Shown here: piece after piece, positions 21,146 through 32,009 of the stretch
Position numbering within the stretch: position 1 is the first letter of the stretch
Layout: every line of letters starts with the position of its first letter
From: Isoetes taiwanensis
Taxonomy: Eukaryota > Streptophyta > Lycopodiopsida > Isoetales > Isoetaceae
Length of the DNA stretch: 64,000 nucleotides
NCBI GenBank assembly: GCA_021234155.1
Contig: JAJEKV010000039.1
Location: forward strand, 7,825,077-7,889,076
Reading direction: 5' to 3'
Notes under the pieces: model-generated
What the model was told of the DNA's origin: nothing
Databases searched by the model: none
What the model saw: only the letters and a program-made list of their open reading frames with translations
Position numbers and translations under genes: made by a program

Positions 21146-22219
21146 GCAAGCATTTGCACCACAATCAAGTTGCGCCAATACTTGCAATCCTCCAACTTCT
21201 GATTTCAATGATATAGGGATGAAGAATGTCTTGCTGACCTTATCCGATGGAATAAACATGTCAAGAAATGTGGAAGGAGTCTGAGAAAAGGCGGCCAGCC
21301 GACGAGAGACTCCTATGACTCGGACTGACCCCTGAAGTTTTCCGAATGATTTGGACGCTTCACAGGGCATCCACGAGCAATATGGCCAACTTCTCCACAG
21401 TAGAGGCAAAGGTTAGCCTCTTTTCGACGCTGCTTGTCGGCGGCAGATAAAGGTCCTCGAACTGCCCGATCAATCTGCATAGGCTCAGGTCCTGACCTGC
21501 TGGATTCTACTGATGATACCGGCAAGGACTTAGCTACAGGCGCTTGTGTGATTGGGAAGACCTGAATACGTCTCTCTTTCCTACGTTCGAAGAGCCGATT
21601 ATCACATCGAACTGCAAATCTGATGGCTTCTTCCAAAGTCTGAGGGTCCTCCATATACAACAGCATATCTTTCACATCCTCTCGTAACCCCCTTCGGAAA
21701 CAATCTCGAAGTGCAACATCATCCCAGGCAGTATCTACTGCAATTTGACGAAATTCTGATGCATATACTGAAGCTGGACGAGAGCCTTGCCTTAGGTTGC
21801 AGAGTTTTATGACTGATGTGCGCTACGATCGGTGTCTCCAAAGCATGCCTCGAGCTCTGCAGTGAAAGCAGCAAAATCTTGCAACTCTGGGGCTCATTTC
21901 TCCAATAAAGGAGCAAACCAACTTAGAGCTGGCCCTGTGAGGAGAGAACCAATCAGCCCAACTTGTGGGCCATGAGATATCTATGAGAATGCAGCTGAGT
22001 CACAAGCCTGATCTGATTCAAAAAACCATGAAGTTTGGACCGAGTGCCGTCAAACTTCTCTGGCAGGCTGATCTTAGGCTCTGATAGCCTCAATCCCGAG
22101 CTAGAAGCAGATTCATGTGAAGCAACACGTTCCTTAAGCTCTTTATTGTCCAACTGCAACTGCTGGCATACTTGAACAAGCTGTTGGACCTGCTGTAATA
22201 AAGCCGAAACCTCCTCCAT
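21146..22219 (-). pseudogene. Ty3/gypsy gag and protease start
   Basis: Minus strand, ATG at 22219. The N-terminal part is a coiled coil rich in Leu and Gln (MEEVSALLQQVQQLVQ), followed by EPKISLPEKFDGT, the start of a retrotransposon Gag fold. After a frameshifted middle (about 21960-21680), a zinc knuckle CLYCGEVGHIARGC (CX2CX4HX4C, about 21408-21366) closes Gag. A further frame shift leads to the protease, with the catalytic Asp in LAQLDCGANACF (near 21166; DCG in place of the usual DSG or DTG). Similarity ends there, at the proposed insertion site of the 14.1-kb element; the rest of the protease is at 6746-7012. The Gag with an N-terminal coiled coil and an FDG motif recalls Tf1/sushi-type elements more than common seed-plant gypsy families. 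Several stops make it non-functional. Confidence 0.8.
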
Positions 22220-22300
22220 AGATATAAAATCACCAAATATGAGCAAAAAAATGCTTAGGATCAGAGCAGACAAGAACCGGTAAGGGATTCTGGTTCAAAC

Positions 22301-22625
22301 TGTCATGAACCTACGCGAAAACAAGGAAAATACGTGGAGAATACGCAAGAAATACGGAAAAAATATGCCAAGATCGACAAAGAATCTGATATATGAACAT
22401 GAATCAAGAATACAATAGCCCGAAGGCAAGCAGGAACACGAGACAGATGCCTAGAAGGCTGAAGACTGGCGTTGAACCGGAATGGTTCGACAAGAAGGAG
22501 GTGCCTCCTTATATATCTAGGCCAAGGGTCAGGATCATGCCACTCCAATGGATGAGATCGCGCCAAGTGTTGCGCATGCATTTAGGTTCTAGAATATTCT
22601 AGAACCTCCTGGAGATAGTCCCACA
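22301..22625 (-). repeat. Candidate 5' LTR of the gypsy element
   Basis: Read on the minus strand the segment begins TGTGGGACTATC (22625) and ends TTCATGACA (22301), giving the usual TG...CA ends and a length of 325 bases. A TATA box (ATATATAAGG) lies at about 22507-22516. Gag starts about 80 bases downstream. The base run that follows, GTTTGAACCAGAATCCC, is not a recognisable tRNA primer site (no TGG start), which could mean decay, wrong ends or self-priming. No second LTR copy was seen in the window. Confidence 0.5.
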
Positions 22626-22672
22626 TATGAGGAAGATATGAGGAAGCCGTGAAGGAATGTCTTCAACAAATA

Positions 22673-22745
22673 TTGGTAGCACACTTGGTAAGGGTGTGTG
22701 ACTCACAACTGGAAGGTTGCGAGTTCAAACCTTGTCTTGTGCAAC
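22673..22745 (+). repeat. tRNA-derived SINE-like head
   Basis: TTGGTAGCACACTTGGTAAGG resembles a polymerase III A box and, 40 bases on, GGTTGCGAGTTCAAACC closely resembles a B box with its T-arm. Spacing fits a tRNA-derived promoter. The tRNA cloverleaf itself is not intact, so this is called as a SINE head and not as a tRNA gene. Confidence 0.55.
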
Positions 22746-22761
22746 TACCTTTTTGCATCCA

Positions 22762-22830
22762 TGTGACGACCATCTTTTGTACATACGAGTATAATGTTCG
22801 TATAATACGAATATCCGTATGGTCGTCACA
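22762..22830. repeat. 12-bp inverted repeat closing a 69-base hairpin
   Basis: TGTGACGACCAT (22762-22773) pairs perfectly with ATGGTCGTCACA (22819-22830). The loop contains smaller palindromic pieces (CGTATAATACG). It directly follows the SINE-like head at 22673-22745 and may be the body of that element or a separate MITE. Confidence 0.65.
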
Positions 22831-22869
22831 ATGCTGGACCTTTACTGTTATTGGATGGATCATGTTGCT

Positions 22870-22948
22870 GTTCCATTCGGGACAAGGGCAAGAATGCATT
22901 TACGACAAGGGCAAGAATGGACATTCGGGACAAGGGCAAGAATGGGTT
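22870..22948 (+). repeat. Tandem repeat, GGGACAAGGGCAAGAATG units
   Basis: Three units of about 25-30 bases share ACAAGGGCAAGAATG. They follow the hairpin at 22762-22830 and could be the variable 3' region of the same small element. Confidence 0.6.
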
Positions 22949-22949
22949 T

Positions 22950-24105
22950 TCCAGCACCGATGGTGGAATAGGTACGTACTCATCTTTAGCATCTTACCGT
23001 CTCATGTGAAAAGAACTTTTTTCAATTCAGTATGCAAGTTTTAGATTTGCATTTTTTTTTGCGATTTGGATGCTTCCGATTTCTGCCGGATCAAATACTA
23101 CAGGAGTAATACTTGGTGGGTTGGATCTGTGGAGGCAAAACATACAGGCCATGTAACAGAATGGCCATCAAAGAAATATCTATCATCAGCCATAGCTGGA
23201 AGTTCCACAACCCAACTTCAACTCATCAGTACATAAGTGGCCAGCTCGGGGATGAATGTCGTGAAAAATATTACGAGAAGGCATAATAGTTTTGTTCTTT
23301 GGATCCACTTTTTGCCGCGATAAGATCGTGGATGGATGCTTCTGCTCCTGTAAGTATAGTTTTCCTTCTTGGCATTTTCGTTAGTCACCTTCTGTAAGCC
23401 TTTTCTTAACTAAATGTTCTTGTGATGAATGCATGTAGCTATATGTATGGAGCCTACTTCAGTGGTATCTGGTACATCAGGAATTGTCCGCCATGCAGTT
23501 TTAAATGATAGAAGATATGTTATGTCATATAACATGCGTCTGAAAGTTTGGTTGCATCCTTTTCTCTCTAGGTAGGTTAATTAGTGTGACTAAGTATCCT
23601 TTAAGTTTGACGTGCTTGAATTTGGCACACTTGGAAATGGCATAATTGATGATACCATGGTAGAATACAATCTAATTCAAAAAGATGCTCTCAAAATGTT
23701 CCATCAGTATTTGCCATAGAAATGTAATTTCTTTAAATAGTATAGTTCATTCTGGATTTCAAATCATTGCATTGTGTTGGAATATTCAGATTGATATTGC
23801 TTGTGTTAATATATAGTATAAATCTGGGTGTTCATTCCACAATCACAACAAGATCTCTACTAGGCTTGGACATTTTATTATTCTTTGTTTCATTAGTAGG
23901 TGATTGCAGATGTCTCAATTCAATTCAAACTTTAAAAAAATTACTGAGATTAACCCAGGTTGAGGAATATCTATAGTTTAAATAAGTAGACAAAAGAGAA
24001 TGTTACGCATTTGCATTTTCCTTGCAGACCAATGGCAAATACACTATAGTGTAGGCAGACATATAATATAGACATACAGTTGATGCTTGGCGCTTCGCTC
24101 ATCTT
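22950..24105. other. No gene recognised
   Basis: AT-rich spacer with short open frames lacking motifs. Nothing beyond single T or A runs stands out. Confidence 0.4.
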
Positions 24106-24108
24106 TGC

Positions 24109-24288
24109 AAACATGTATACAATATTTGTGAACCAAACAATAATAAGGGAGCAAACATGTATACAATATTTGTGAACCAAACATGTATACAATATTTGTG
24201 AACCAAACAATAATAAGGGAGCAAACATGTATACAATATTTGTGAACCAAACATGTATACAATATTTGTGAACCAAACAATAATAAGG
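24109..24288. repeat. Minisatellite, 44/26-base alternating units
   Basis: AAACATGTATACAATATTTG starts every unit. A long form of about 44 bases that adds AATAATAAGGGAGC alternates with a short form of about 26 bases in the order long, short, long, short, long. Copies are nearly identical, so the array is young or homogenised. Confidence 0.85.
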
Positions 24289-24959
24289 TGATGTTACATG
24301 CAAACATGTATGATACAAGAGAACATTCGCAGATACAAGAGAATATTCTACACGTTTGTGGATCAATTCAACTGGAAGGTCATGTCTTTTAAGGTATATC
24401 TTCTTCGAAGCATTGGTTATCTTGGATGGTTCCATCGAGCTTGGCAAAAGAACCATTTACAGACGCTCCCTATTGAATTTCCTGGACATATCAACATGGG
24501 AGATATTTGTGGATAAATAGCAAACGGCTAAGGAACGGCCATATATGTCCAACTACATGCTATAAACCATGAAATTTAATCCCAACGAAAAGCCAAGCAA
24601 CGCTGGGCACGTTTTCTAGTAACATTATAACAGTATAAATGATGCTACACCAGCTGTTAATAGTGACGCTAAAGATGCTCCACCTAATGTTAGTAGTAAC
24701 ACTAAAGATGATTGCTATAAATGATGTTATAGGTGATGTGATTTGAGACCTTATAGGTGGCAATGTAAGTGACGTTATTTGATGACTTATTTGAGAGAGA
24801 CGTTATTTGGTAAAGACCTTATAGGTGGCAATCTGTTCGGCCAGCCGTTTGTTTCTTCCAACTTCGTCTCTTGCAACCGCATGTGGAATGCAGCATGATT
24901 TGATTTTTCCCATATTCGGATGCAGACCCTTGTAATTCGGATCACCACTTCCTGAATAG

Positions 24960-25095
24960 ACGGTTTGATTAACCCCCTTTCTGAAATTACGTGGGGCCGC
25001 AAAAAGTTTCTCAGAAGAAATCCTTGTAGATTTTGAGTACACGGTTTGATTAACATCCCTTTCTGAAATACGTGGACCTGCAGAAAGTTTAAGTC
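24960..25095 (+). promoter_or_regulatory. Duplicated ACGTGG-containing block upstream of the P450
   Basis: A block of about 50 bases, CGGTTTGATTAAC then CCCTTTCTGAAAT and ACGTGG, occurs at 24960-25010 and again at 25041-25095 (81-base period). ACGTGG (24989-24994 and 25070-25075) is the core of G-box/ABRE-type bZIP sites. The second copy ends about 80 bases before the P450 start codon, so it lies in the proximal promoter or 5' leader. Regulatory function is inference. Confidence 0.4.
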
Positions 25096-25176
25096 TTCTA
25101 TGAACTCAAGCTTATCTGATAACCATGATAACCATCTACAAAAACCATGTCCAATCTCACTATGTGGAAATAAGAA

Positions 25177-26787
25177 ATGGGGCTTCAATTTTCCAGCTTC
25201 AGCTATAGCGAAGAGACATCAATCCTTGTTATCTTTCTCTTTCCATTCCTGCTTGTTATATTGGCTGCTCTTGTCTTTGTTCTTCCAAGAAATAATAAGA
25301 GAGTTCCACCTTCACCTCCTGCTTACCCCATAATTGGCCATCTGCACTTGTTTGGTAAACTTCTTCATCAAGATCTTTGTCACATTGCCAAGCAGTATGG
25401 CCCTCTTGTGCTTCTCAAATTTGGCTCCCATCCCACCATAGTTGCTTCATCATCCCTCATGGCCAGGGAATTTCTCAAAGATCATGACCGCAACTTTGCG
25501 TCCCGACCACCCCTCTTAGCAGCCAAGTTCTTGCTCTACAATCAAAAGGATATTGCTTTTGTAGATTATGGTGATTACTGGAAGCAAATGAAAAAGCTTT
25601 TTACTTTGAAGCTTGTCACACCTAAAAGACTTCAGGATACCCAGTATATCAGAGTTGAGGAGATAACGTCCATGATCAGAATCATAAGAGAGGAAAGCAA
25701 GCAGGGCAAGGAAACCAATTTGACTAAAATGATTTCTGCCATGAATGTTAATGTCATAACAAGAGTAACAATGGGAAAGAGATTCTTTGGAGAGGGAACA
25801 GATGAAGCATCTCAATTTTTTGGGCTTCTCCATGAGTTATTGGTTTTGCTTGGAGCTGTTAATATAGCAGACTTCTTTCCCCAACTATGGTGGCTAGACT
25901 TGCAGGGACTTAAGGGCAAAATGACAAAGCTGCACAAAGAAATAGACAGTTTTCTTCATAAGATAGTTATGGAGCACAAACATGCAAGGGAGAGTAACAA
26001 AGGTGAGAATTCTTGGCACTTTGTTGATGCACTGTTAGATGCATCTGAGGATGATGTTGCAGTGGACTGTGACGTGATTAAAGCTGTCATTTTGGTACAA
26101 ATCTGAGCCCCTTTTGCTTTTATTGTTTTCCTTTCTCCATTCCTTTAACAACTTAATCTCTTGAATTAGGATGCTATTTTAGGAGGAAGTGATACATCTA
26201 CAACCACTTTGGAATGGGCACTTTCTGAGCTTCTTCTAGCTCCAATAATTCTAGAAAAAGCACAACAGGAACTAGATCAAGTAGTGGGTAAAGATGGTGT
26301 TGTGACAGAATCATGTCTAGAAAATCTCAAATATTTGCGCGCAATTGTGAAAGAAACGTTCAGGTTGCATCCACCAGCACCTCTTTTAGTGGCACACAGA
26401 GCCATAGATGACTGTAACGTAGCAGGATATGATATTAAAAAGGGAACAAGGCTATTTGTGAATGCATGGGCAATTGGGCGCGATCCAAAGGTATGGGATC
26501 GACCACTTGAATTCGATCCAGATAGGTTTATGCACAGCAGTATAGATGTGAGAGGACGAGATTTTGAGCTCATACCTTTTGGATCAGGTCGAAGATCTTG
26601 TCCAGCTATGACCATGGGTCTCAGCATGGTGGAACTCACTCTTGCTCATCTTCTCTATGCATTTAACTGGAAGGTGCATGATGATAAAAAACTGGACATG
26701 GAAGAGAAATTTGGACTGACCGCGGGCAGAGCAAATCCTCTGCATGCACTTGCAACTTCAAGATCAGAAATGATGAATCTAGACTAG
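25177..26787 (+). CDS. Cytochrome P450, A-type (clan 71), one intron
   Basis: Two exons, 25177-26094 and 26170-26787, encode 511 residues, the usual P450 length. The 75-base intron has GTACAA/AATTAG ends in phase 0 and sits just before the I-helix, the classic A-type position. In order: membrane anchor (about 13-36), Pro-rich hinge PPSPPAYP (44-51), WKQMK (135-139), I-helix GGSDTS (311-316), ETFR of ExxR (368-371), FDPDRF (421-426), heme loop FGSGRRSCPA (443-452) with Cys450 as iron ligand. The enzyme would be an ER-anchored, NADPH-dependent monooxygenase of specialised metabolism. Oddities: the C-helix WxxxR has Lys139 for Arg, and the Gly after CP is Ala, as I recall in some CYP82-like members. 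The family is not assignable by eye; CYP750-, CYP82- or CYP93-like are candidates. No frameshift is seen. ATG choice rests on the anchor. Confidence 0.93.
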
Positions 26788-26994
26788 AAGGCACATACTC
26801 TATATTGAATAGTAAGAAGAATAAAAAGATGAGCTTACATACAATTATTTTGACCTCAGTGGTGAAGAAGACAATTGAGATACTTTGTAACGCTCAACAC
26901 CAGTCCAATTCAATGATGCATCTATTATTAAACATGAGAAAGGTAACTTCTTGTTTTGAACTAAATGCCTGGATTCTTGTTTTGAACTTCTTGC

Positions 26995-27134
26995 TTAGAA
27001 AAGGCATTCAATTGGAAGGTGCTGATAATAAAAAGCTGGACATGCAAGAGAACTGTGGGATTATTGCCATTGGCAGAGCAAATGCTCTGCATGCAGTTGC
27101 AACATCAAGATCAGACATGATGAATCTAGACTAA
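26995..27134 (+). pseudogene. Duplicate of the P450 exon 2 end
   Basis: The frame here ends KKLDMQENCG, then GRANALHAVATSRSDMMNLD, nearly the same as the last 40 residues of the P450 that ends at 26787. DNA similarity begins around the AAAGGCATTCAATTGGAAG block at 27000. Flanking 3' UTR-like motifs (AAGAAGAATAAAAAG, GCATACTCTATATT) also occur after both copies. It is the remnant of a tandem gene duplication whose front part has been lost or never copied. No heme loop is present. Confidence 0.85.
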
Positions 27135-27139
27135 GTAGA

Positions 27140-29340
27140 AGAATCACAAACAACAAAATGGCCTCATGATATAACACGATTTAAATAAGAAGAATAAAAA
27201 GGTATCATAGCAACAATCCTGAGCTTCTATGGAAAGACGCATACTCTATATTTACTAATTAGTTTTACCTCAGTAATGAAGAAGGGCATCAATGCAGTTG
27301 AGATTCCTTGTAACACAGTCCAAAGCATATTATTCATGGCATCTGTGCTGATCACTGAAAGATGAACATGTTAGCAATTTTATCTGAGTGAATTGATCTG
27401 CGAACATTAGGTTAAGTTTAGATGTTACCCTAAGGTTGCATATTGGGCATGTTTATCACGGTCGATTATTTGCCCTGATTATATTGGACCCACCAAGCAA
27501 GGTTGAATGACGAAGAAAAGTGCGCCTCCTGTACAAAGCATAAGAGGAAAGCTCGAAACCGTCTGCAAAGATCGGGGATGTAATTCTGTAAAGAATATTG
27601 AAGAAGTAAATCTAGACATGCTCTGTGTTTACAGATCCGGCAGCCGAAGGGGAAACGCTTATGCAAATGAAGTGACTTTGATGGTTTGTAGATGAGTTTT
27701 AGGCTACAATTGCTTGATCAATGCATTTCGTAACTGTACAATTTGCTATATAGTAAATTGCATGATCATTGGTTCTTAGTTCAATGCTATTGTAATGCAA
27801 ATCAAGCTGGCCCAACCTAAACCGAGATGTTTTAAAGCTCTCAGGCCCTTAGAACGAAGTTGCACTAGTCTTAGTCATCCCCTCATTCCATGAACTGTTG
27901 CTAACGACATGTGAATCGAAGTGGCGAATGCAAATTACAAATGAAATTCTAATTCTTATGGGCATTGATGTAGAAAATTAGTGATCCAATGGTGCTCATC
28001 AGCTTTGGTTGACATGTCATGGCACGTGGACGGGCTAGAATTCAAGGAATTCTTGTGTTACGCAAGCCTGTTATATAATAACACTTCTTTTTTATAAAAA
28101 GATAAACAAATATGTCTCTAGTTTCTTGGGGGGAGGGGGGATTCTTTAATATAGATTTTCCTCCCCCCTCCCTCCTCCCTCTATATTTGATTCTTGTCAC
28201 CTAAAAAGGAACTGAGTATATTTCTTAGCTTCTCATTTCAATATTTGAAAGCACTCCTTCAAACAAGGAGACGTGAAATTAAGATCCAAGAAATGTACAT
28301 CAAATATAAAGATCACAAGAAGGAACAGCATATATCAGCCATGATTAATCAATTTTATGCAAAGATTTGTAGGACAATGGTAGACTTTCATAGAAATGAT
28401 CAAAATTGCTTAAAGAAATTTATGTAGGCTGGATTTAATGGATATCAACAAATTAGGTCTTCTTGGTGCAAACTTTCCTTCAAATGGTCATTTCCAACTA
28501 TTTGGGAGGATCCACACTTTTAGCAACATTGAGAAGACATCCTCCTTCTTGCACTAGACATATAGAGTGTTCTTTCACCCAGCATTTGTCTAAAATATGC
28601 ATCCTCTTCATGAACTAGAATCACATTGGAGTACTCTAGGACAAGCATAATGGTATGAATGAAGAATAAAACTAGAAATCAAGCTGAGAATGAAGAGTAG
28701 GGATATAATTCTGATAGGATTTTATTAGTCAATTATCTGCCAAACTCAACTTCTTCTAGCAAATCCAAAACTTAACCTTTACTTTCAATCCAACCTTTAA
28801 CATCTTTAAACATGCAATGATATTTCTACTATAATGTCAAGCACTGTAGCAATAATGTTAAAGGAATATAAGTCAAAATTAATCAAAACAATCACTATAT
28901 CAGAGGTTCCTTTCAATAGCTCAGGCATCCATCATGGGATGGATCTGACTCCAAAACAACTGCTATAGATTCACAATGCATCTCATTCTTCTTATAGATT
29001 AGATTTAGCGGCACCGATTCATGTTGAACCGGCACCAAAATCGGCTCTAGCTGCTCCATCTCAGGTATATCAGTGCGACCTATTAATATACTATTTGACC
29101 GATATACTTTCAATAGTTAACCACAATAGTTAACTATTGAATATAAATATTAACTTTAAACCTTAGGCCTTCAACCGTGAACCTTAGGTTTTGTTATTCT
29201 TTGAGTTAAAAGGGCATTATCTCCTATGCTTCCACACTCCATATATCATGAGCAATCAAGGTATTCCCTTTGTACTCACTGCAATCCCATGCTACTGTGG
29301 AAAATATATCACCATTATAATATGAACAATAACCTTTCAC
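27140..29340. other. No gene recognised
   Basis: Spacer with short open frames only. A G-run and a complementary C-run (28128-28176) can fold into a hairpin; see findings. Around 29100-29135 a small palindrome (AATAGTTAAC ... GTTAACTATT) is present. Confidence 0.4.
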
Positions 29341-29349
29341 TCTCCCTTT

Positions 29350-30835
29350 ATATTATAATCCCTGCAGTTGATCACTCAAAAATGACAGTACTCTATCTCA
29401 GTCAAAGGCTTGGTAATCAGCCAGCTGTTGGCTTGTATGAATATATTGAACCTGTATGATATTTCTGTTTACCAAATCCCTGATAAAATCATTTCTAAGT
29501 CTATATGCTTAGTTCTTTCATGTAGTATGGGATTTTTCATCATGGCTATACAACTTGTACTATCTGAATTCAAAATTAGAGGATCCTTTTGACTCATTCC
29601 CAACTCATTTAAGAGTCTCATGCTCCAAGCAATCTCCTTAGCGGCAAGTGTGGTAGCTGAGTATTCAGCTTCAGCTGATGATAATGCTATTGCATGTTGT
29701 TTTTTTGTTTTTTACACTTCCATGAGATTGGACCACCTCCTAACATCAAGAATAAACCAAGTTGATTTTCCTTCATCAGGGTCACCATCCCAGTCTGAGT
29801 CACAAAAACTTTACAATTCTAGATTTTCTGAATCAAACCTAATACCATAATCAATGGTTCCCTTAAGATATCTAATCACTCTTTTTGCAACTTGCCAGTG
29901 CAATGTTCCATAATTGTGGCAATATCTACTCAAAATATTCACTGCATATGAAATATCTGGTCTAGTGCAATTGGCCAGACAACAAGCAACTAATTAATTC
30001 ACAATAGGGAAACTTATCAGCCTCTAACTTCTCCCTTTCAGTTTTTGGACAATCTTCATTAGACAATTTGTTTCCTGGTACCATAGGCTTCCATATTGAA
30101 TCTTTTTAGTACTCCAACTATGTTTGATCCTTGAGAGAGTGTCATAATTTTTCTGCTTCTATCTCTGTAAACTTCTATGCCTGAAAATTTCTTAAGTTCT
30201 CTCAAGTCTGTCATTTTGAATCTGCTCTTCAAAATCTCTTTGCACTTCTGCAGAATGGTTAGATTACTACTGACCATCACATTGTCATCAACATATAGTG
30301 CAATGTAACAGAAATCTGAACCTTCCTTAAACATATATAAGTTAGCATCATCTTTGAGTTTGATAAACCCTTGTTCTTTTAAATAACTGTCCATGTATAT
30401 ATGCCATTGTCTGGATGATTGTTTCAACCCATATACAGCTCTTTTTAACTTCCACACTTTGTCTCTCCCTTGCTCAAAACTAGGGGGCTGTTTCATATAG
30501 ATATCTTCTTCTAATTTGGCATTGAGGAAAGTTGTAGTAACATCCATATGGTGTACTTCTAGATCCCTAGCATTAGCCATTGCTAGTAACATTCTTATGC
30601 TTGCCATTTTTACTATAGGAGAGAAGGTGTCCTCATAGTCAATTCCCTTTTTCCGAGTAAATCCCTGTGCAACCAATCTGGCTTTATATTTCAGAGAATG
30701 TCCATTGGTTCCTTGTTTGATCTTATAGATCCATTTGCATCCAACTGCTTTTCTCCCTTTAAGCAAGTCAATTAACTCAAACGTCTCAGTTCCTCTAAAT
30801 GCTTCTTCTTCCATAGCAGTTTTCCATCTAACTTG
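29350..30835 (-). pseudogene. Ty1/copia reverse transcriptase and RNase H
   Basis: Minus strand. The RT part (about 30830-30059, open) shows WKTAMEEE, GCKWIYKIK, KARLVAQGFTRKKGIDYEDT, HHMDVTTTFLN, VYGLKQSSRQW and the catalytic YVDD in YVDDNVMVS, all in family order. After 30058 the RNase H part continues in several frames with stops: a block like TRPDISYAV near 29965, SSAEAEYSA near 29660 and HERTKHIDLE near 29500. The end of pol is near 29350 and no LTR was identified. The 5' part (gag, protease, integrase) is missing: at about 30835 the RT frame joins directly, in frame, to a LINE endonuclease remnant. The remnant cannot transpose on its own. Confidence 0.9.
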
Positions 30836-31973
30836 CCAAACCAGCTGCAAGTAGAGCGGCAAGTGGTCTGAGTCCAGCTTCTCATACCTACTAGTTGTTC
30901 CCACTCGAAAATATTTGACGAGATGCATGTCATGCTCATGCCACCAAAACATAGTCTACCATGCTGGACCCACCTCCCTGGTTCTACTGCCTGCAAGTGT
31001 GCTGGCTGGAGGATGGCCACTGTGCTAGTCCATTGCAAATCACAAGGTCAAAGATACTGCAAAGCAGCAACAACTGCCTCCCATAGCGCGAGACCTGAAT
31101 GTCAGCTGATGCCCATGGCCAAGATCCTACTGAAGGGCTCAGCTGCAACACATCATCTGTGAGAGGGTCAAATCTCATCGGTTGTTTCGTGCCAGTGCGG
31201 GCATTGAAGTCTCCAACGAGCATGACCTTACTCTGCTGCTTGTGCTACTGTATGTCATCGTATAGATCGATATAGAGCTCCAACCTATCCACACCCGAAT
31301 GGTTGTGATAGATGTTGCTTTCGGCATGCGGGAAGTAGCGGGCCGCCACAAAGAGGGGGCTACCACTGCAATTCTGTACGCGCACCCATAGGTACCTGTT
31401 ATGTTTGTCCATCTTGCACAGGAAAACTGACTGTGCCAGGGCTGTCCGGTAGTAGCAAGCGACCCCTCCATGCCCCCTCTTTCTGTGCATTCATTGAAGA
31501 CGGAGTAGCAATGGTATCCTGGCAAGTCGGATAGTCTATGTCCACCATGCTCCCATGTTTCATGAGGAAAATGAGGTCCATATCGGCGGCCACTAAGTTG
31601 AGACTATCTCTCTTCTGCCATGGGAAGCCCCCATGATGAGGTGCTCTTCTGCCTCCTCTGTCAAGCCACACACCACCACATTGTGGCTCCTGCGCCTCCG
31701 CTCCTGCAACACTGAGGTGGTCGGGCTCATGGTGGCTGCTGTGGCATTCGCTGTTTGCGATGTGCGGGGCATGGGTTGTGGCCTGTGGTGGGGTGGTGGT
31801 GGCATAGGGCAGCTTGGTGACGCAGCGGTGGGCCGCCCTGGGTGGCATCTTGCAGGCTGCCGGGTATGTGCGTCTATCATGTCCCATGCTGTGGCCTCTG
31901 TTCTCTGTAGTCGGGAGCTCAACTCCTGCTGGAATTGCTGCTGCCTTGCCAATTCTTGTGTGCATCGCCGCAA
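30836..31973 (-). pseudogene. LINE endonuclease (APE-type) remnant, LINE-A
   Basis: Minus strand, frameshifted. GGVACYY and NRYLWVRVQN mark the middle of the domain, LVGDFNARTG (near 31215) is the metal and active-site Asp/Asn motif, and SDHLPLYL (near 30875) is the C-terminal Ser-Asp-His motif of apurinic-type LINE endonucleases. The N-terminal Glu motif is altered: a one-base deletion relative to LINE-B (56.9 kb) turns LMETWEH into LMKHGSM near 31560. These enzymes nick target DNA to prime reverse transcription. The LINE reverse transcriptase is absent because copia sequence takes over at about 30835. Confidence 0.8.
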
Positions 31974-32009
31974 TTGTTCATGGGCTTCTGCATGAAGACC
32001 CTTGCCTTG

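Noticed and set aside
22673-22745. A functional tRNA gene
   Set aside because: A- and B-box-like parts are present but the acceptor and anticodon stems do not pair, so it is treated as a SINE head.
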